Part shown: in pieces, positions 34,795 to 47,039 of the stretch | How positions within the stretch are numbered: the stretch's first letter is position 1 | How the letters are laid out: each line of letters starts with the position of its first letter | Source of the DNA: Ignelater luminosus | Taxonomy: Eukaryota; Arthropoda; Insecta; Coleoptera; Elateridae | Direction: 5' to 3' | DNA: 64,000 nucleotides | NCBI GenBank assembly: GCA_011009095.1 | Contig: VTPC01090017.1 | Coordinates: forward strand, 94,636-158,635 | Notes under the pieces: generated by a model | Database searches by the model: none | What the model was told of the DNA's origin: nothing | What the model saw: only the letters and a program-made list of their open reading frames with translations | Made by a program: the position numbers and the translations under genes

Positions 34795-34945
34795 GATTCT
34801 TAACCAGTGACCACAAATATCTCCGCATATCACATTTCGAGCAAATACCTCTACTTTGGGCACTTTTGGTCGGTAATATTGGATCCACCATTTTGTTTTT
34901 TGAATTGCTGACTTCAGATTCTTAATCAGTGACCTCAAAAACAAT
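34795..34945. repeat. Two partial units of a ~122 bp repeat
   Basis: GATTCTTAACCAGTGACC at 34795-34812 recurs as GATTCTTAATCAGTGACC at 34917-34934, 122 bp apart. Flanking words (GGATCCACCATTTTG, GACTTCAGATTC) are of a kind seen in tandem repeats of many arthropod genomes; that comparison is from memory. The minus-strand frame at 34732-34944 runs through the repeat and is not a gene. Confidence 0.5.
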
Positions 34946-35146
34946 GTTATACCAATTTGTATTTACATAAAATAACATTTTAGACTTTTGGCTAGCTTTT
35001 TTCAATTTTCAACCACTGTGTGACACGTCCGAGAGGTTCGATAAGACCGAACGACCGACAGACCCGATTGTGCCGATGTAGGCCTGGAAAGTCCGATAGA
35101 TTTTTAAGCTGAGATCCAGCCTGACCTAAACCCGAACCGTACAGTA

Positions 35147-35561
35147 CAAAACTCCTTCGCTTTAGTTCAATATAAAACTAATGTTCGTTCCAGTCCGTAA
35201 GAAAATAATGCCCATCTGACTCAGTACGAAAAAGTTCTCGATCCGGTGCAGTATGAAAATTTTCCTCTTTGGTTCCGTATGGAAATAATACGATACTATC
35301 CGGGTCAGTACGAAAATAACCCGTCCGAGTCAGTACAAAAAAGATCTCGATTCGTTTCGAATCAGTACAAAAATAATGGCCCGAATAACCGGGCCAACTC
35401 GATAAGCTTGACATGTTGGACAAGCCCGAACAATATGACAAAACCGACAAGGCCGAAAAGCGCGACCCAACAGGCCCGAAAGACCCGCCTGACTCGAATC
35501 CGAGTTTCAGGTCGGGCCGAACAAAAGCCCGACTAAATAATCCGACCCGTGCAGGTCTCTA
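35147..35561 (-). repeat. Degenerate ~30 bp array ending in a hAT-like terminus
   Basis: Plus-strand words CAGTACGAAAA or CAGTACAAAAA recur about every 25-32 bp from 35186 to 35380 (near 35222, 35248, 35307, 35331 and 35362), separated by CCG-rich spacers. From 35390 to 35561 the sequence turns GC-rich with many CCCGA words. Read on the minus strand, the outer tip is TAGAGACCTGCACGGGTCGG, close to hobo-type hAT tips (10 of 12 positions against CAGAGAACTGCA, from memory). hAT elements often carry such subterminal repeats. A matching left tip upstream of 32195 was not found, so the element is truncated or rearranged. Open frames here on both strands (35178-35450 and 35246-35536) are repeat by-products. 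Confidence 0.5.
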
Positions 35562-36062
35562 CCCGCAGATAATAGTCTAAAGAAGTGGTATTGAGTGAAC
35601 TCTGCGGTCAAAGAGGTATCACTAAGATGTTGACTAAAATGAGAAGAATCCCCGTCATGTTGAAATCCTTTTTTATTTTACAAAGTTCAATCCTAGTGGA
35701 CACTCTTGACAAAAAGCCATGTCTTTGTGTATGTCCAAAGACGGCAGTAAATACTTAATGGTTGGGTGCACTTCTATTTGGAAAATGTCGTTAATGATTT
35801 ACTAACATTACTTTTCCTAAAGCAAATCTTATTGCATGACTAATTATGTACCTTTGCTAAAAGCATTCATGTCGTAAAATCAGAATTTTTTAAACCAGCC
35901 TTAAAGATAATAAATTGCACATAGGACATTCAAAACTAGATGAAAACGCTATGTTAAGTTTAAATGGGGGGGATTAATAGATAAATTTGTAAAACCACAT
36001 GGATTGGGTAAACCTGCGAACAAGTCAGAGCACAACTAGACAATATGGAGTTGCTAGTAGTT
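35562..36062. other. Unassigned stretch
   Basis: Nothing recognised between the two hAT-like structures. Confidence 0.5.
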
Positions 36063-36070
36063 TTATCATT

Positions 36071-37176
36071 AAAGACCGGATTTCTAGGCAAGTGCCTAAT
36101 TTTAGATTTTTTAGGCAAGCGAAAAAAAATTCATTTTAGGATAATCTACGCACTTTTCACTTGAAAAAAAATTTTTTTTAAGTGCTTAAGTGCCTTTTTT
36201 TCTATACTTTTGAAATAAATGCCTACAATCTTTAATATCTGCCTATAAATGCTTATTTTTCCTAAATTGGTGCCTAGTTTACCTAAATGAGTGCATATTT
36301 TACTTGTATGAGTTTTTGAATCAATATTTTACTTTAAGAATTTTTAAAATACAATGTCAGTATTGTTACCTTTATTGATTAAGATCAGTTAGTTATTTTT
36401 AGAAATTTGCTTTCTTCTTTTAAAGAAACCTTTTATAATCCATTTCAGATGTCCAGGCAGTAATAAATCGTAATTTCTGCAAATAGTTTAGAAATATTAC
36501 AATAAAGCTACCCATTAAAACTTAGAGGTAGTAAAGAAAGTATGCCCTTAACAATAGGCGTTTAAACAAGTCAGACTCCTAATATACGCGTCAAATTTAA
36601 AAAAGCAGATTAACCTTAAATGTTATTTAAGTAAGTGTATCTTCGTTATAAAACAAAGTCAAGTATCTGTATCTCGGAAGGGGTGCATTTTAGGATACTA
36701 TTGTTATATGGAATTTTTTACTTATAATTAGCCCAGGAATTATCTATTAAAACTTTATACCATCATTAGGAAACACTCTGTATAAATGTCCTTATAATGT
36801 AGTACTTCCAATAATAAAATGTATTTCTAATATTGTAATTTGTTTTTAGATGTATTATTTAACATGTTTTAAGTTTTTTTATCGATTTACCGTTTCATCA
36901 TATTAATATTATTTTACATAGCTATAATACTTGGAATATCTAGTTTTTCAACAAGATAATTATTAAATTTTAGTTCACAAATTTAATTATAAAAACATAT
37001 AAAGGTTAAGCAGTAAAGCTGAAAATCTATTTGGTGGCCTAAAGTGCTTATTTCGTTGCCTAAAATGCCTGTTTGACCGCCTCGATTGCCCATCATGATG
37101 CCTACTTTAAAGGTTTTTAGTGCCTATTTTCCTGCTTATTTTGATGATTTCTAGTGCCTAGAAATCCGGTCTCTAT
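36071..37176. mobile_element. Non-autonomous hAT-like element with TGCCTA subterminal repeats
   Basis: The ends carry the same 18 bp in inverse orientation (AGACCGGATTTCTAGGCA near 36072, and its complement ending near 37172). TTATCATTAA lies directly on both sides (36063-36072 and 37177-37186), consistent with an 8 bp hAT target duplication plus overlap; ATCATTAA fits the nTnnnnAn preference. TGCCTA, or close variants such as TGCTTA and TGCCTT, recurs many times in the first ~250 bp and last ~150 bp, mostly in plus orientation. The ~700 bp centre is AT-rich without a transposase frame. Confidence 0.75.
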
Positions 37177-37186
37177 TTATCATTAA

Positions 37187-37900
37187 TTAAACAAGATCAC
37201 ATTTATAGTAGATGGTAAAAAAACATTTTTTGACTTTTTTCTTTGAAACGTACATACATTGCATTCATTAACTAAATCTATTACTGAAAGTTTCTACTTT
37301 AAATTAATTGTTAAAATTGAACTACAAGTTTATTTTTATGATGTTAGTACGTCCAAAAGTAAAAGAATGCGAATTTAAAAAAAATTATGACCTACAAAGC
37401 TCAGATCCTATAAACCCATTACAACAAAAGGAGGTCAAGATCTATAAACATAAAATAAATAAGCCAACATCCCGCGTGTTACATACAAAATATTACCCAC
37501 AATCGTTATAATAATATTCTGAAAAACAATATTTTAATTTAGATTAACATTTCTCATAAACGTCCACATTAAGTTGGCTTTTAATTCTTTAAAAAACTTG
37601 AAAGGCCAACGGCAGTTTTTCCAAAGTCGCCGCAATTATCAACATTTTTATAAACTAGTACTTCATGTTGCTCAACTGTTGTTTAATAATGAGTAATAAC
37701 ATACACTAGTACTACAATAAAAATACGAAACTTGAGATTTTGATCGACGTTATTTACATGGTATCGATCCAGTGTGGGCGTCGAGACACAAGCAGAACCA
37801 AATGTTCTAGACTGGTAAGATCCTGGTACCCATTTGAAGTTCTTTCAGATACGGTGCTGTGAAGATCATTTTGTAAAATTACTACCTACTGTTTTAATTA
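37187..37900. other. Unassigned stretch
   Basis: No gene supported; the 67-codon frame at 37308-37511 matches nothing I know. Confidence 0.45.
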
Positions 37901-39088
37901 CACAATGCGACTGCGAAATTCTGAAATGAGTTTTCTGAACGCAAATTAGTAATATCTGACCAAAATAGTCTATTCCCCAAAGGCTTCTGCTAGGTTAGGT
38001 CAAATAAGCATTTTCAGAGCTCAAACTTCGTAATGTAAGTTACCTGATTTCTTTACTTGCAAAAGATCAAGTGTTGCGATTTTGTGATTGCTGTTCAAGG
38101 CGTCAGAAACTCACGTTACCTTCAATTGTTTTAAAACGGTTGAGTTTCTTGGGCTTTATTAGAAATTTGACACTCAAGTTGGCCGTGTTTTGGGATACAG
38201 TTGAGAAAGCCTTCAAATTATCCGATGAAGAAGAAATGCCTTGGAAAATACCGCAACCACGGTCAACTGTAGTAATTCAAACGTGATCGATACTTAATTT
38301 CTGAGAAATATCCTAAAGGAAAAGCGATCGAAGGTATTCGAATCAAGTTCATCAAGTTATCAAGTACCATTCACGTTTCGCTAGAGCGTTTCGTTCCAAA
38401 GATATGCCAGAAAGACACATCTCCATAAATGCCTAAATGTCGGGATGGGGGCAAAAAAACACAAGAGAATCAAGCTGCATTTACACTAGACATCATTTAA
38501 TTCTGACAGATATTCTCCTTTTTCGATTATCAAGAAAAAGACTTTTACAATTCGATTTAGGGCTATCTTCCACGACCTCTAGTCAAAAACTCATCTCGGT
38601 GGTACTGTAGACATATTTCTAAGTGGAATGAAACTCTTTAGTGCCCTTTCAATATCTTTGTAAAATGCAACGGCAACTTCCTACTGACGGACGTCTGTGT
38701 ATCAGGATAGATAGGCTGTGTATTTCGTTATAGCATATCTTTGCCGTTTTCCAAGCTACTTTAATGTACATTGAGATCATTTCTGAAACCTAAAGTGGAA
38801 GTACTTTGAATTATTATGTCCAGCAGAGTTATTCCTTTGAACTTAAGCTACAACTTTGCTGCAGACAGCAAAACAAAATATCCTACCGTTTACGCGTTAT
38901 GAATGAAAACACTGGAAACAATATCAAAAAAATCTTGTAACTCACATTCACATCACAAACTTTGAACTCAGAAAAGGCACTTATTTAACCTAACCTAACG
39001 GAATTCTTTGGCGAATACGCTATTGTGGTCAGCTATTACAGATTTGCGTTGAGAAATCTTATTTCAGAACCTCCACATCTCATTTTGA
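37901..39088. repeat. Long inverted repeat (~150 bp arms) around ~875 bp
   Basis: The left arm 37901-38052 matches the right arm 38928-39088 in inverse orientation over its whole length, with small indels. Shared blocks include AACGCAAAT, GTAATA-CTGACCA-AATAG, TATTC-CCAAAG, TAGGTTAGGT-AAATAAG and AGTTAC. The centre has one 71-codon frame (38071-38286) with no recognisable domain. The arms hold short TTAGG-type runs (TAGGTTAGG left, CCTAACCTAACG right). This is probably a decayed DNA transposon or foldback element; no target duplication is evident. Confidence 0.6.
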
Positions 39089-42000
39089 GGCACTGTCTTA
39101 TCAGCTACTCGACCAAATTACTCGTAAAATCTGGGAAAATTAAGAGAACGTGATTAATCTACTGGTGGAGCTTTTTGGTCTGATTATTTTGATTTATGGT
39201 CTGAGAACTATTTAGGTACGCTGTTCTCAAGATTGAAGATTTTGCTTCTAGAGTTAGAATAGCTGCTGGTTTCTTTTGAAATTTCTAAGGCAGCAGAACT
39301 CGCTTTTAGAAGCATTCAGTCGAGTTCAAGAGTCTCAAATTACAATTATTTACAAGATCGCGGATCAATTAATTCATCAACTGTCCTTAAGGTCTGAATT
39401 GTCTTGATACTTTTATTTGTTGGAGAAATTCCTACTACATAGTTATCGATTTGAACTTTTCAAAACTACTTCTAACTAAGTCTCCTGCCTTTTTAATGCA
39501 ATCGTCCAAGATTGAACCTCGCAGGTTAAATTTGTAGATGCCAAAAGCCTTAGAAGACACCATTAGGTTATTTGGAGACTGTCATGGAAGTAAGCTTTAA
39601 ATCTGTCGCTGGTTAGGCTTAGAGTTCTTGAATCTGGAAAAAGGCAAAACTGACTTTTGGACGAAGAAGATTTCTTAGCTACCTCTGGTTGTCTGTAAAT
39701 AAGAGGTAATCAATCAGTCTTCCATGTATAAGATGCCAAACATCATGATAAGAGAACTAAGGTAGTATCAGATCAATTAATTAATTGCGTATTGATTAGC
39801 AAGTATTGAGGAGGAAGGCCGTCTAGTACACCTTTGGACTATTTGCAATTTTGTGAGAACGATCATGAATTCAACATTAAGAGTAACAAAAAAATGTTTT
39901 AACTCAAGATTTCTGATGTATAAATATAAAGGCAAATTTATAAGCAAAATCGAGCTTTCGCTTTAGTTGGAAATTCAATCAAATGATTTAGTTGTTCTAT
40001 GAGTATAGCTAAACTTGAAAGATGGATTGGTAATTAGCATCTTTAATAACGTATAAAATTGTAAAAATCCCGACACTGGCTGGGGAGGCTCTCTTTTTTG
40101 AGTATCAATATTAAATTAATTCGACAATTTAACAGAAAACTACGTTTGTCAACGTTCCACCGTTCCACATATAAATCAATAAATCAAACATCAATCAATT
40201 CTAAAGTGTAGAAACTTTCCCTACATCTGATATTGGGTAAAACCAGACTTCTGTGCTGCAGGTGTGGCAGCTACCCACTTGTAACGGTTTATAAAAGAAA
40301 CCGACACTGCATTAGTGGCAAAATCTCCGTAGGAAAGTAAAAACCACCTCATTCAATATCCAACCGATTTTTAATCATCAAATTTAGATTATTATGTTGA
40401 AAGACGGTATTCTTTTGTAAAATCATTTTTAGTAAGCGTTGCTGATGATACGTTACTTTGTACGTTTAATGAATCTTAAATAGATATCCAATAGTTGCAA
40501 CACCCCCATGCCCTGAGAGGAATTCCATCCGAGTCATAGGGCCTTAAATGGAACTAGCATTTCCACCATGACTGTTAATAGAGCATCGGAATGATGCTGC
40601 TGGCCTACACGGATCATGCCAGAAACCTTCTTGTTCTGGTGTAGAGACAATTTTACTTGTCGTTTCCCAGATAATACGATGATTGAAGGAGTCGGTTTTC
40701 TGGTCGGTACCACTTTAACCAAAATTTAAGATTGCAGAGACAGAGACATGAATGTTAGTAACAGGAAAAAAAACGATAAACTGTATAACTGCATCGAAAA
40801 TAGGAGCAGATTTGGCAGCAGATTGAAGATCTTTGATATGAATTCTCACAATGCGTCTGTATTAACAGTGTGCACATCAGTATATTTAGATCACAACTTG
40901 GCAGCAAACTCTGGAGCTTCTGAAAATAGCGTGTTGCAAGTACTGAAAGGGCAAAATGTATAGAGATGATTGGTTAACGAACGAAACTGATTCCGCCGTC
41001 ATAGTACCGACAGCGACGAAGACAGGCGATATAGTTTCTTTAAGACTGGACTTCTTTCTTCCGGTACAGTGAGAGAAACGGTTCTACCAGAAGTAGACAA
41101 AAGAGCGGTGATGATTGTTTCGGAAATGGCGGTTGCCAACAGCTCCACCATTTTGCTTTTTTCAGGTTTGATTGAACTAGTGTATCGCAACAATTCACTA
41201 GTCTATTGTCAATGTATGGTGCTTCCACCTTTGAAGATTTGAAGCAACTTTGTGAAGTCTCATTAGTCATTCTCTTGAATTTCAAAAGCTTCAGCATCCC
41301 GACAATCGTCTGAGTTCAGTAACAAGATAGGTAGCATTCTGAAATATCCGTTTTGAGCATGTGTTTTGTGATTGAGTTAAAATGAGTAACGCATTTCAAT
41401 GATTTTCAGAAAACTTGAAAAAGCGAACTTCTACGACCTTAAGGGTGATTCTTTATCTTTGCGTTCTGAATAAAATGAGTCCTTACAGATGTGGATTCTT
41501 GTTTCAAACTCTCTTACAATGAGATTAACTAGGATAAAAAACTTCTATTTAACTTTTTTTATTTAAGTAATTTAATACTCTGTTTAAGTAAGAAGTCGCT
41601 GATCGGCCATAAAGTGAAACCTTAAATTATATTAAATTTTGTATTTGTTTAAACATTGTAAGCTACCTACTTTGTTAGAGTTTAAGCAGATAAATTTGTG
41701 AAGTCACCTAAATTTTTATAAACCACAGAAATTTAGAAGCAGTAAGTCCCGCTTATCCAGGTGACGTTCCTAGACACACTGAAATTCACTGATTTGATTT
41801 GAACATTTTGTAAAATTATTGTTGTTCTAATTATCAGTATAACTTGACGTTGTATATAGAGATGAGATTGTGAGGCAAGATTTATAGTTCATTTCTTGGT
41901 TTAGGGTCTACAAGTATTAAGGGGACGTGATTAATCCACAGGGGGCGCCTTCTGATTTGATTATTTACCCAAAATATGACTTGCAGACCGGGAGCTAAAT

Positions 42001-43593
42001 TAACATTATTCGGGTGAACAACATCAAGGTGGTTCTAGAAAGAACCGCCGAGGTTCGGACTACACCTTTTGTTCGGGGCTTAAAATTTAAAAACTACCGT
42101 AAAGCATAATTTAAAAATTAAGGAGTCTTCTAAAGATCTACGGTCGTAATTAATAAATTTCATTCAGTAACACTTTACATAATTGGGGAATCTGTTATGT
42201 AATGTGCTAAAGTAAATTAGGTTTTAAAGCAGAGTTTAAAAACACAAAATTCGATTTTTAATGTGCATTATCTAATTAATAATAAGAACAAGCTGGCTTT
42301 GTAGATTATATGTAACAAAGTTTCAAATTAGTTTAGAGTAAAATAACATCCGCTTTTCCAAACTATATATGTATGTTGTACTTTCAAGCAACATTTTAAA
42401 ACTAATTTACTAATTAGCAAATACAATGCTGGAACTCTTTACCACAAAGGTTTCAAGCAGACAGTTGACGTAATAGGATTAAATAAATAAAGAAAAAATT
42501 TTAATTTAATTTCAGAATTGAATACTATCAGAAGTTGCAGACAAAGCAAACAAATCCGCCCTTCCGTTTACAAACACACAGAACACGGCAATTAGAAAAA
42601 TTAACCGGCGCTTGTAAAAAGGAAAAACCATTTTCTTTTATATTTTTTCAGTTGTAATAACCGTTTATTAATAAAACACTGCACTTAATCTGGATTAAGG
42701 TAATTACCGCAAACAAACGACTACTCGTTTTTCTACTTCCCTGCCCTTCTCGTTTCACACCTTTTTTTTCAAAAAAATAAATAATAAAGAGAAGAATAAT
42801 GCAGGATGAAGTGTAAATCCGGAATTCGATTGCCCCCACCGACAAAAACTCGATGCAGGTATTCATCCATTTAAATTAGGCCAAACCACCGATCAGTGTG
42901 AAATGTCGATGTAATAAAATTAACGTCTATCGAACAAGGCTATAATCGTATTACAGTGTCACTCACAGTAGAAACTGCACACACGATATTAAGTGGGCAA
43001 GATAAAATAATGACCGTTGCCAGCATGTATCAAAATGTTAAATGAACTAATTAAAATTAATTAGGGCAAATCGATAAATTTACATTCGTTATTTGAAGTG
43101 CGATGATGTTGTCAAAACTTTAAAGCCAATTTCATTTGTTACAAAAGTAGGTTAAACATGATAAGAAATTACATGACTTTGTGTTATTTTCAAACAGACA
43201 AACCTCATGAGTTTTTTGTTTAAATATTGGATGTAATTAAATTCCAGCTCATTTTATTGTATGTCTCGAAAGTAAATTATTAATTCTATTGTGTAGGGAT
43301 TACAAGCCCTCATCAGAAGTAATTGACATTAAATAGATTAAGACTAACTCTTACAAGCCCTTCTGCTATTCTGAAAATTGTAATTAATGGAGTTATAAAG
43401 ATTGAGAATTTATAAATTGCATAGGAGAAAATGAAGAAAATATAGAACTAAATCTCTTTCAAGCAAATTCTTCTAGTCAACAAATTTCACATAGGCAAAA
43501 TATTATGTTCTGTGTTTTTCAAGATCCTCGGTATAATTATTTTCGAGAGTTAATTTAACAACTAAAATCGTTATTTAGATATTATTATATTAG
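39089..43593. other. Unassigned, partly repeat-derived and coding-like stretch
   Basis: No gene is identified. About 39140-39200 and 41915-41985 share a dispersed motif (ACGTGATTAATC-AC-GG-GG followed by TCTGATTTGATTATTT) and so belong to one repeat family. From 40530 to 41300, frames on both strands stay open for 60-85 codons with protein-like composition (minus-strand 40534-40722 and 40999-41193; plus-strand 40748-40963), suggesting a decayed coding element. I could not name it. 42.1-43.6 kb shows nothing. Confidence 0.35.
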
Positions 43594-44377
43594 ATACTAG
43601 CTGCCCGCCCCGGCTTCGCACGGGTAGAGTACCTAATGAAAAAAATAAGACAATTTTCCATTTCGAAATTAAATTACGATTAAAATAAAAGAAAAATCTT
43701 AAGAATTTATATACTTTATTGTAAAGCTTTGTAATAAACCACATTTTTAGTTTTTCCATTTGGACAGTACAAAAAGAGCGCCGATGGTTTGCCGACTCTC
43801 GAATGAGTATTACGCCATAACAAAAAAAAAAAGAAAGAGACATTAGCTAATTAAAGTGTATCCGAATGTTGAAGTGTTGCAAGTTTCATAATTTGAATTA
43901 CCTACACATTTTATGTTTTATTCAAATTCTTCTTTGATTTGGTACTTTAGAAGAATGTATTCGGAAAAATATGTAATGTACGACTTGTTTTGTGACTAAA
44001 GATCACAATAAATAAACACGTAGTATGATTTTTGTATTATTCAAAAGGAGTTTTTGACCATTACATTTTTCAAATCACCTCAAAGTTAGGGAAAACTTCC
44101 TTACATACACTTCGACACTTTCGCCACCCTGCCGGCGGCGCCATCTATTGTATACTTCGGGAACCACTCGAAATGACGTATAAGAGAAAAAATGCTTTTT
44201 TACGTCTTTCCGTATATTTTTTTGGAAATTTTCTTTTACACAAACCTTCTCCTGATAATAACAAACACAACAAAAAAAGAATTATCCAATTTGGTTCAGT
44301 CGTTGTGAAGTGATACGCCTTCATACATTTTTGCGATTCATTTTTATTTATATAATAAAATATATAGATAGATAGAT
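43594..44377 (+). repeat. Interspersed repeat ending in (TAGA)n
   Basis: The stretch begins ACTAGCTGCCCGCCCCGGCT, a GC-rich start in otherwise AT-rich DNA. It ends in a T-rich block, then ATATATAGATAGATAGATA (44359-44377). This head and this tail are typical of a widespread arthropod interspersed repeat, probably LINE-derived; the resemblance is from memory. The plus-strand frame at 44032-44313 and the minus-strand frame at 43571-43843 lie within it and carry no motif I can assign. Confidence 0.45.
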
Positions 44378-47037
44378 AATTTAAAATCTTTGACTAGTTC
44401 TTTGCAATAAAAAAAACATTCTAAACAGTTATCAAGAAAGTGCTCATTTTGGTTAGAAAACGTCAAAAAGTTCTTACCGATTTTAGGATAACAATATTTT
44501 GGACATACACAGAAGCTTACCTGTAACAAGGAAAAAAACATTAATAGTTAGTTTTACAAGAATGTTGTGTATTAGAAGTTGCATTGCACATAAAACTGTA
44601 ACCATTTCAAAAATGATTCTCTTGTATATCAATGTTTAAGTCTTTCTTTGTATAAATAAACGCATAGGCATAATTAATTTTTAAATTAATCTGGTAAGAC
44701 ATGCAATAATAACAAAATATGCATGCTTACACTGAAAAGAAAACTCGATAACTCATAATTAAGATGTAAAACCGGCGTATTGCAGAAATGTGACAGTCAG
44801 TAGTCAAAAGTACAACGAAACGTTTTAGTCAGTACTAATTGGAAGCCTGTTGGACACGTGGTTGTCTCTGTGCTAATGCCTAATGTTGAGGTGAACCATA
44901 TTCTGTAATAATGCTTGAAATCAAAAAGAGATGAGTAAACTCTCAACTCGGAAAATGATAGAAGAGAATTATGAAAAGCTCTACCAACTGCTACTTCTAT
45001 CAATCGAACAGAAAAAGAAGAAATCCATAAAATATAAAAATTAAACTAGGATCAAAATCACATACCCGAAATCAAACAAAATTTAGATCAAATCAATCTA
45101 CGGCATACCAGGTTGAATCACGGGAACGTCTCGACTTCGAGTACCTATCACCTACATAAATTAAGATGGGTTATGGACAAAACTGGGATTAGTGTCGCAT
45201 CGGGACCGCAACACCTGTAATGCTAGCCTTTATACTGTTGAAGACTGGTCGTGGGCGAGGAAGGCTTAGAGCAGGCGGTAGATGGTAATAATAATGCAAG
45301 AATCTTAGGAGTTTTGAGATAAAGAGGGCGCCAGCTGCAGTAGAAAGTCGGTGACCTAATTTCGAATGGAAGACCCTACAGCTGATCTTCGTATCTAGGT
45401 CAGTAGGCGAGATGTCTGCCAAGTTCGAATCGCACAAATAAACGAAATAGAGATTGTACTGCACTCTTTTTGGATACTTACTCTCCCAATGAGGGATTAA
45501 GCTAATAATATGTCCGTATGTAAAGTCAACGTCACCTGCTTCCGGAACAGCTGATTCCTAAAATACCCTATAAATATGCTTATAACATAATAAAAGCCAA
45601 AAGATAAATAAATAACATGTATTAGCATACTATTGAATGAATACGGGAAACAGGTTACAACGTTACTGGTTACACTGTTTGAAAAACTTGTACACAAACA
45701 CATATAAATGCGAGATAAACAAGTAAAAATACATAAAAAACAAGTACACACAAAATAAATCTGGCCACATTAAGTTTATTAATATTTACGAATTAACAAC
45801 CCAGCGCACTGCATTAAACGCTGGTAACGTGAAGACAATACGTACATTTAGACAGTGAATCATCCGTAAATATTATAAATTCTGCGGCCATTTATAAAAG
45901 AAGCATGAATGATATAACATGGAAAATATAAACAATAGCGATAATCTAACCGGATTCGTCGCCTGCAGGTGTTTTACATTTAACTTTGAATCCAGATATT
46001 TATTCAAATAATTCGTTACACAAGAAAAATTCGACCACGTTATAAAATAACAAGAATTTACGTTATCAGAACCTAACATAAATAAACGATAAAGTCAAGA
46101 ATTGAATTCATAAATTCTGTTCATAAATGCACAACCTAATAAAAAGGTTGATAATATCTCCGAACAAGTTTGTTACGTTACAAATCGATAAACAACAAGT
46201 TCTCATTAACTAAACAATAGTATAAAGCTTTTTATTATTGTGAAACGACATGTCGAGCTTTTCACTACGCTGAAAGGATCTCATAAGGTTCTTCACCACT
46301 GTGAAGTAATGTTTCAGTAACTTTGACTGTAAGTTACTTTTATCCCAAGCGGCTGGTGACGAGATTATATTATGCAAGTGTACTTGTATTGACAAGTTAT
46401 ATGCGTCAACGTTGCTTCTTCATCAAAGATAGTTTGAAAAGGGTAAAGTTATTTACCGTATAACTGGAACTAATCCAATAAGGAACCAATTTGTTGGCAC
46501 AGAAAACACTTAACTCACGGGACTGGTTCACATAAAGTTTAACTTATAGTTAATACATTAATTCGTAGGAATGGACGATTTCCACATACGTTTGTAATTT
46601 AAAGAGATATTTTAATTGTCTTTAAATATCTATACAGAGCGACGCAGTATAAATCTCGTAGAAATTCAATAAAACGTTCAGGTATAACGAGAAAGACGAT
46701 ACGGTAGTTTACTGAGAGTTTGATGTAAATTTGTTTGGTAGGTCCGTCGGACTGGCGAGGTTTTTGAGAGATGCGTTACCATAGCGACTGGTACATCTCA
46801 GGGATTGTCGATAGAATATTTAGCAATGACAGAAATTATTCGCGATGTTTTCACTCAGGTAAATTATCACCTTAATAGAAATTAATCAACCAACTGAATG
46901 TTTAATTTCCAACCCCCCGAAAGGGTGGGTCTAACAAATTATTGGATACTCGGCATACATGACGACATGGCAACCAATAAAATTATACGAGAAAGGAGTG
47001 ATTTAACTAGAAATTCAAACGTTGCACTCTACAATTA
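44378..47037. other. Unassigned stretch
   Basis: No gene supported. Near 45398-45431 an AGGTCAGTAGG followed by AAGTTCGAATCG weakly recalls the A and B boxes of tRNA-derived SINEs, but no element boundaries are visible. Confidence 0.4.
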
Positions 47038-47039
47038 TA

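Larger units (their letters stand above)
32195..35146. mobile_element. Inverted-repeat DNA element carrying a nested LINE
   Basis: Left arm 32195-32360 and right arm 34986-35146 are inverted relative to each other. Their inner 37 bp (32324-32360 and 34986-35022; core CACACAGTGGTTG and GAAAAAAGCT) match at 33 positions, and both outer ends carry TACTGTACGG. Between arm core and outer end both sides are rich in CCGA/TCGG motifs, but diverged. Inside lie the LINE (32452-34425) and two ~122 bp repeat units (34795-34945). CAGTGG tips are typical of hAT elements, which makes hAT the best guess. I see no transposase and no target duplication. Confidence 0.5.

Noticed and set aside
35178..35536. Open frames of 90 and 96 codons on opposite strands
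   Set aside because: Both are produced by the degenerate repeat array and its CCCGA-rich tail.
45398..45432. Possible tRNA gene or tRNA-derived SINE (A and B box-like words)
   Set aside because: Both boxes are poor matches, spacing is short and no cloverleaf can be drawn.
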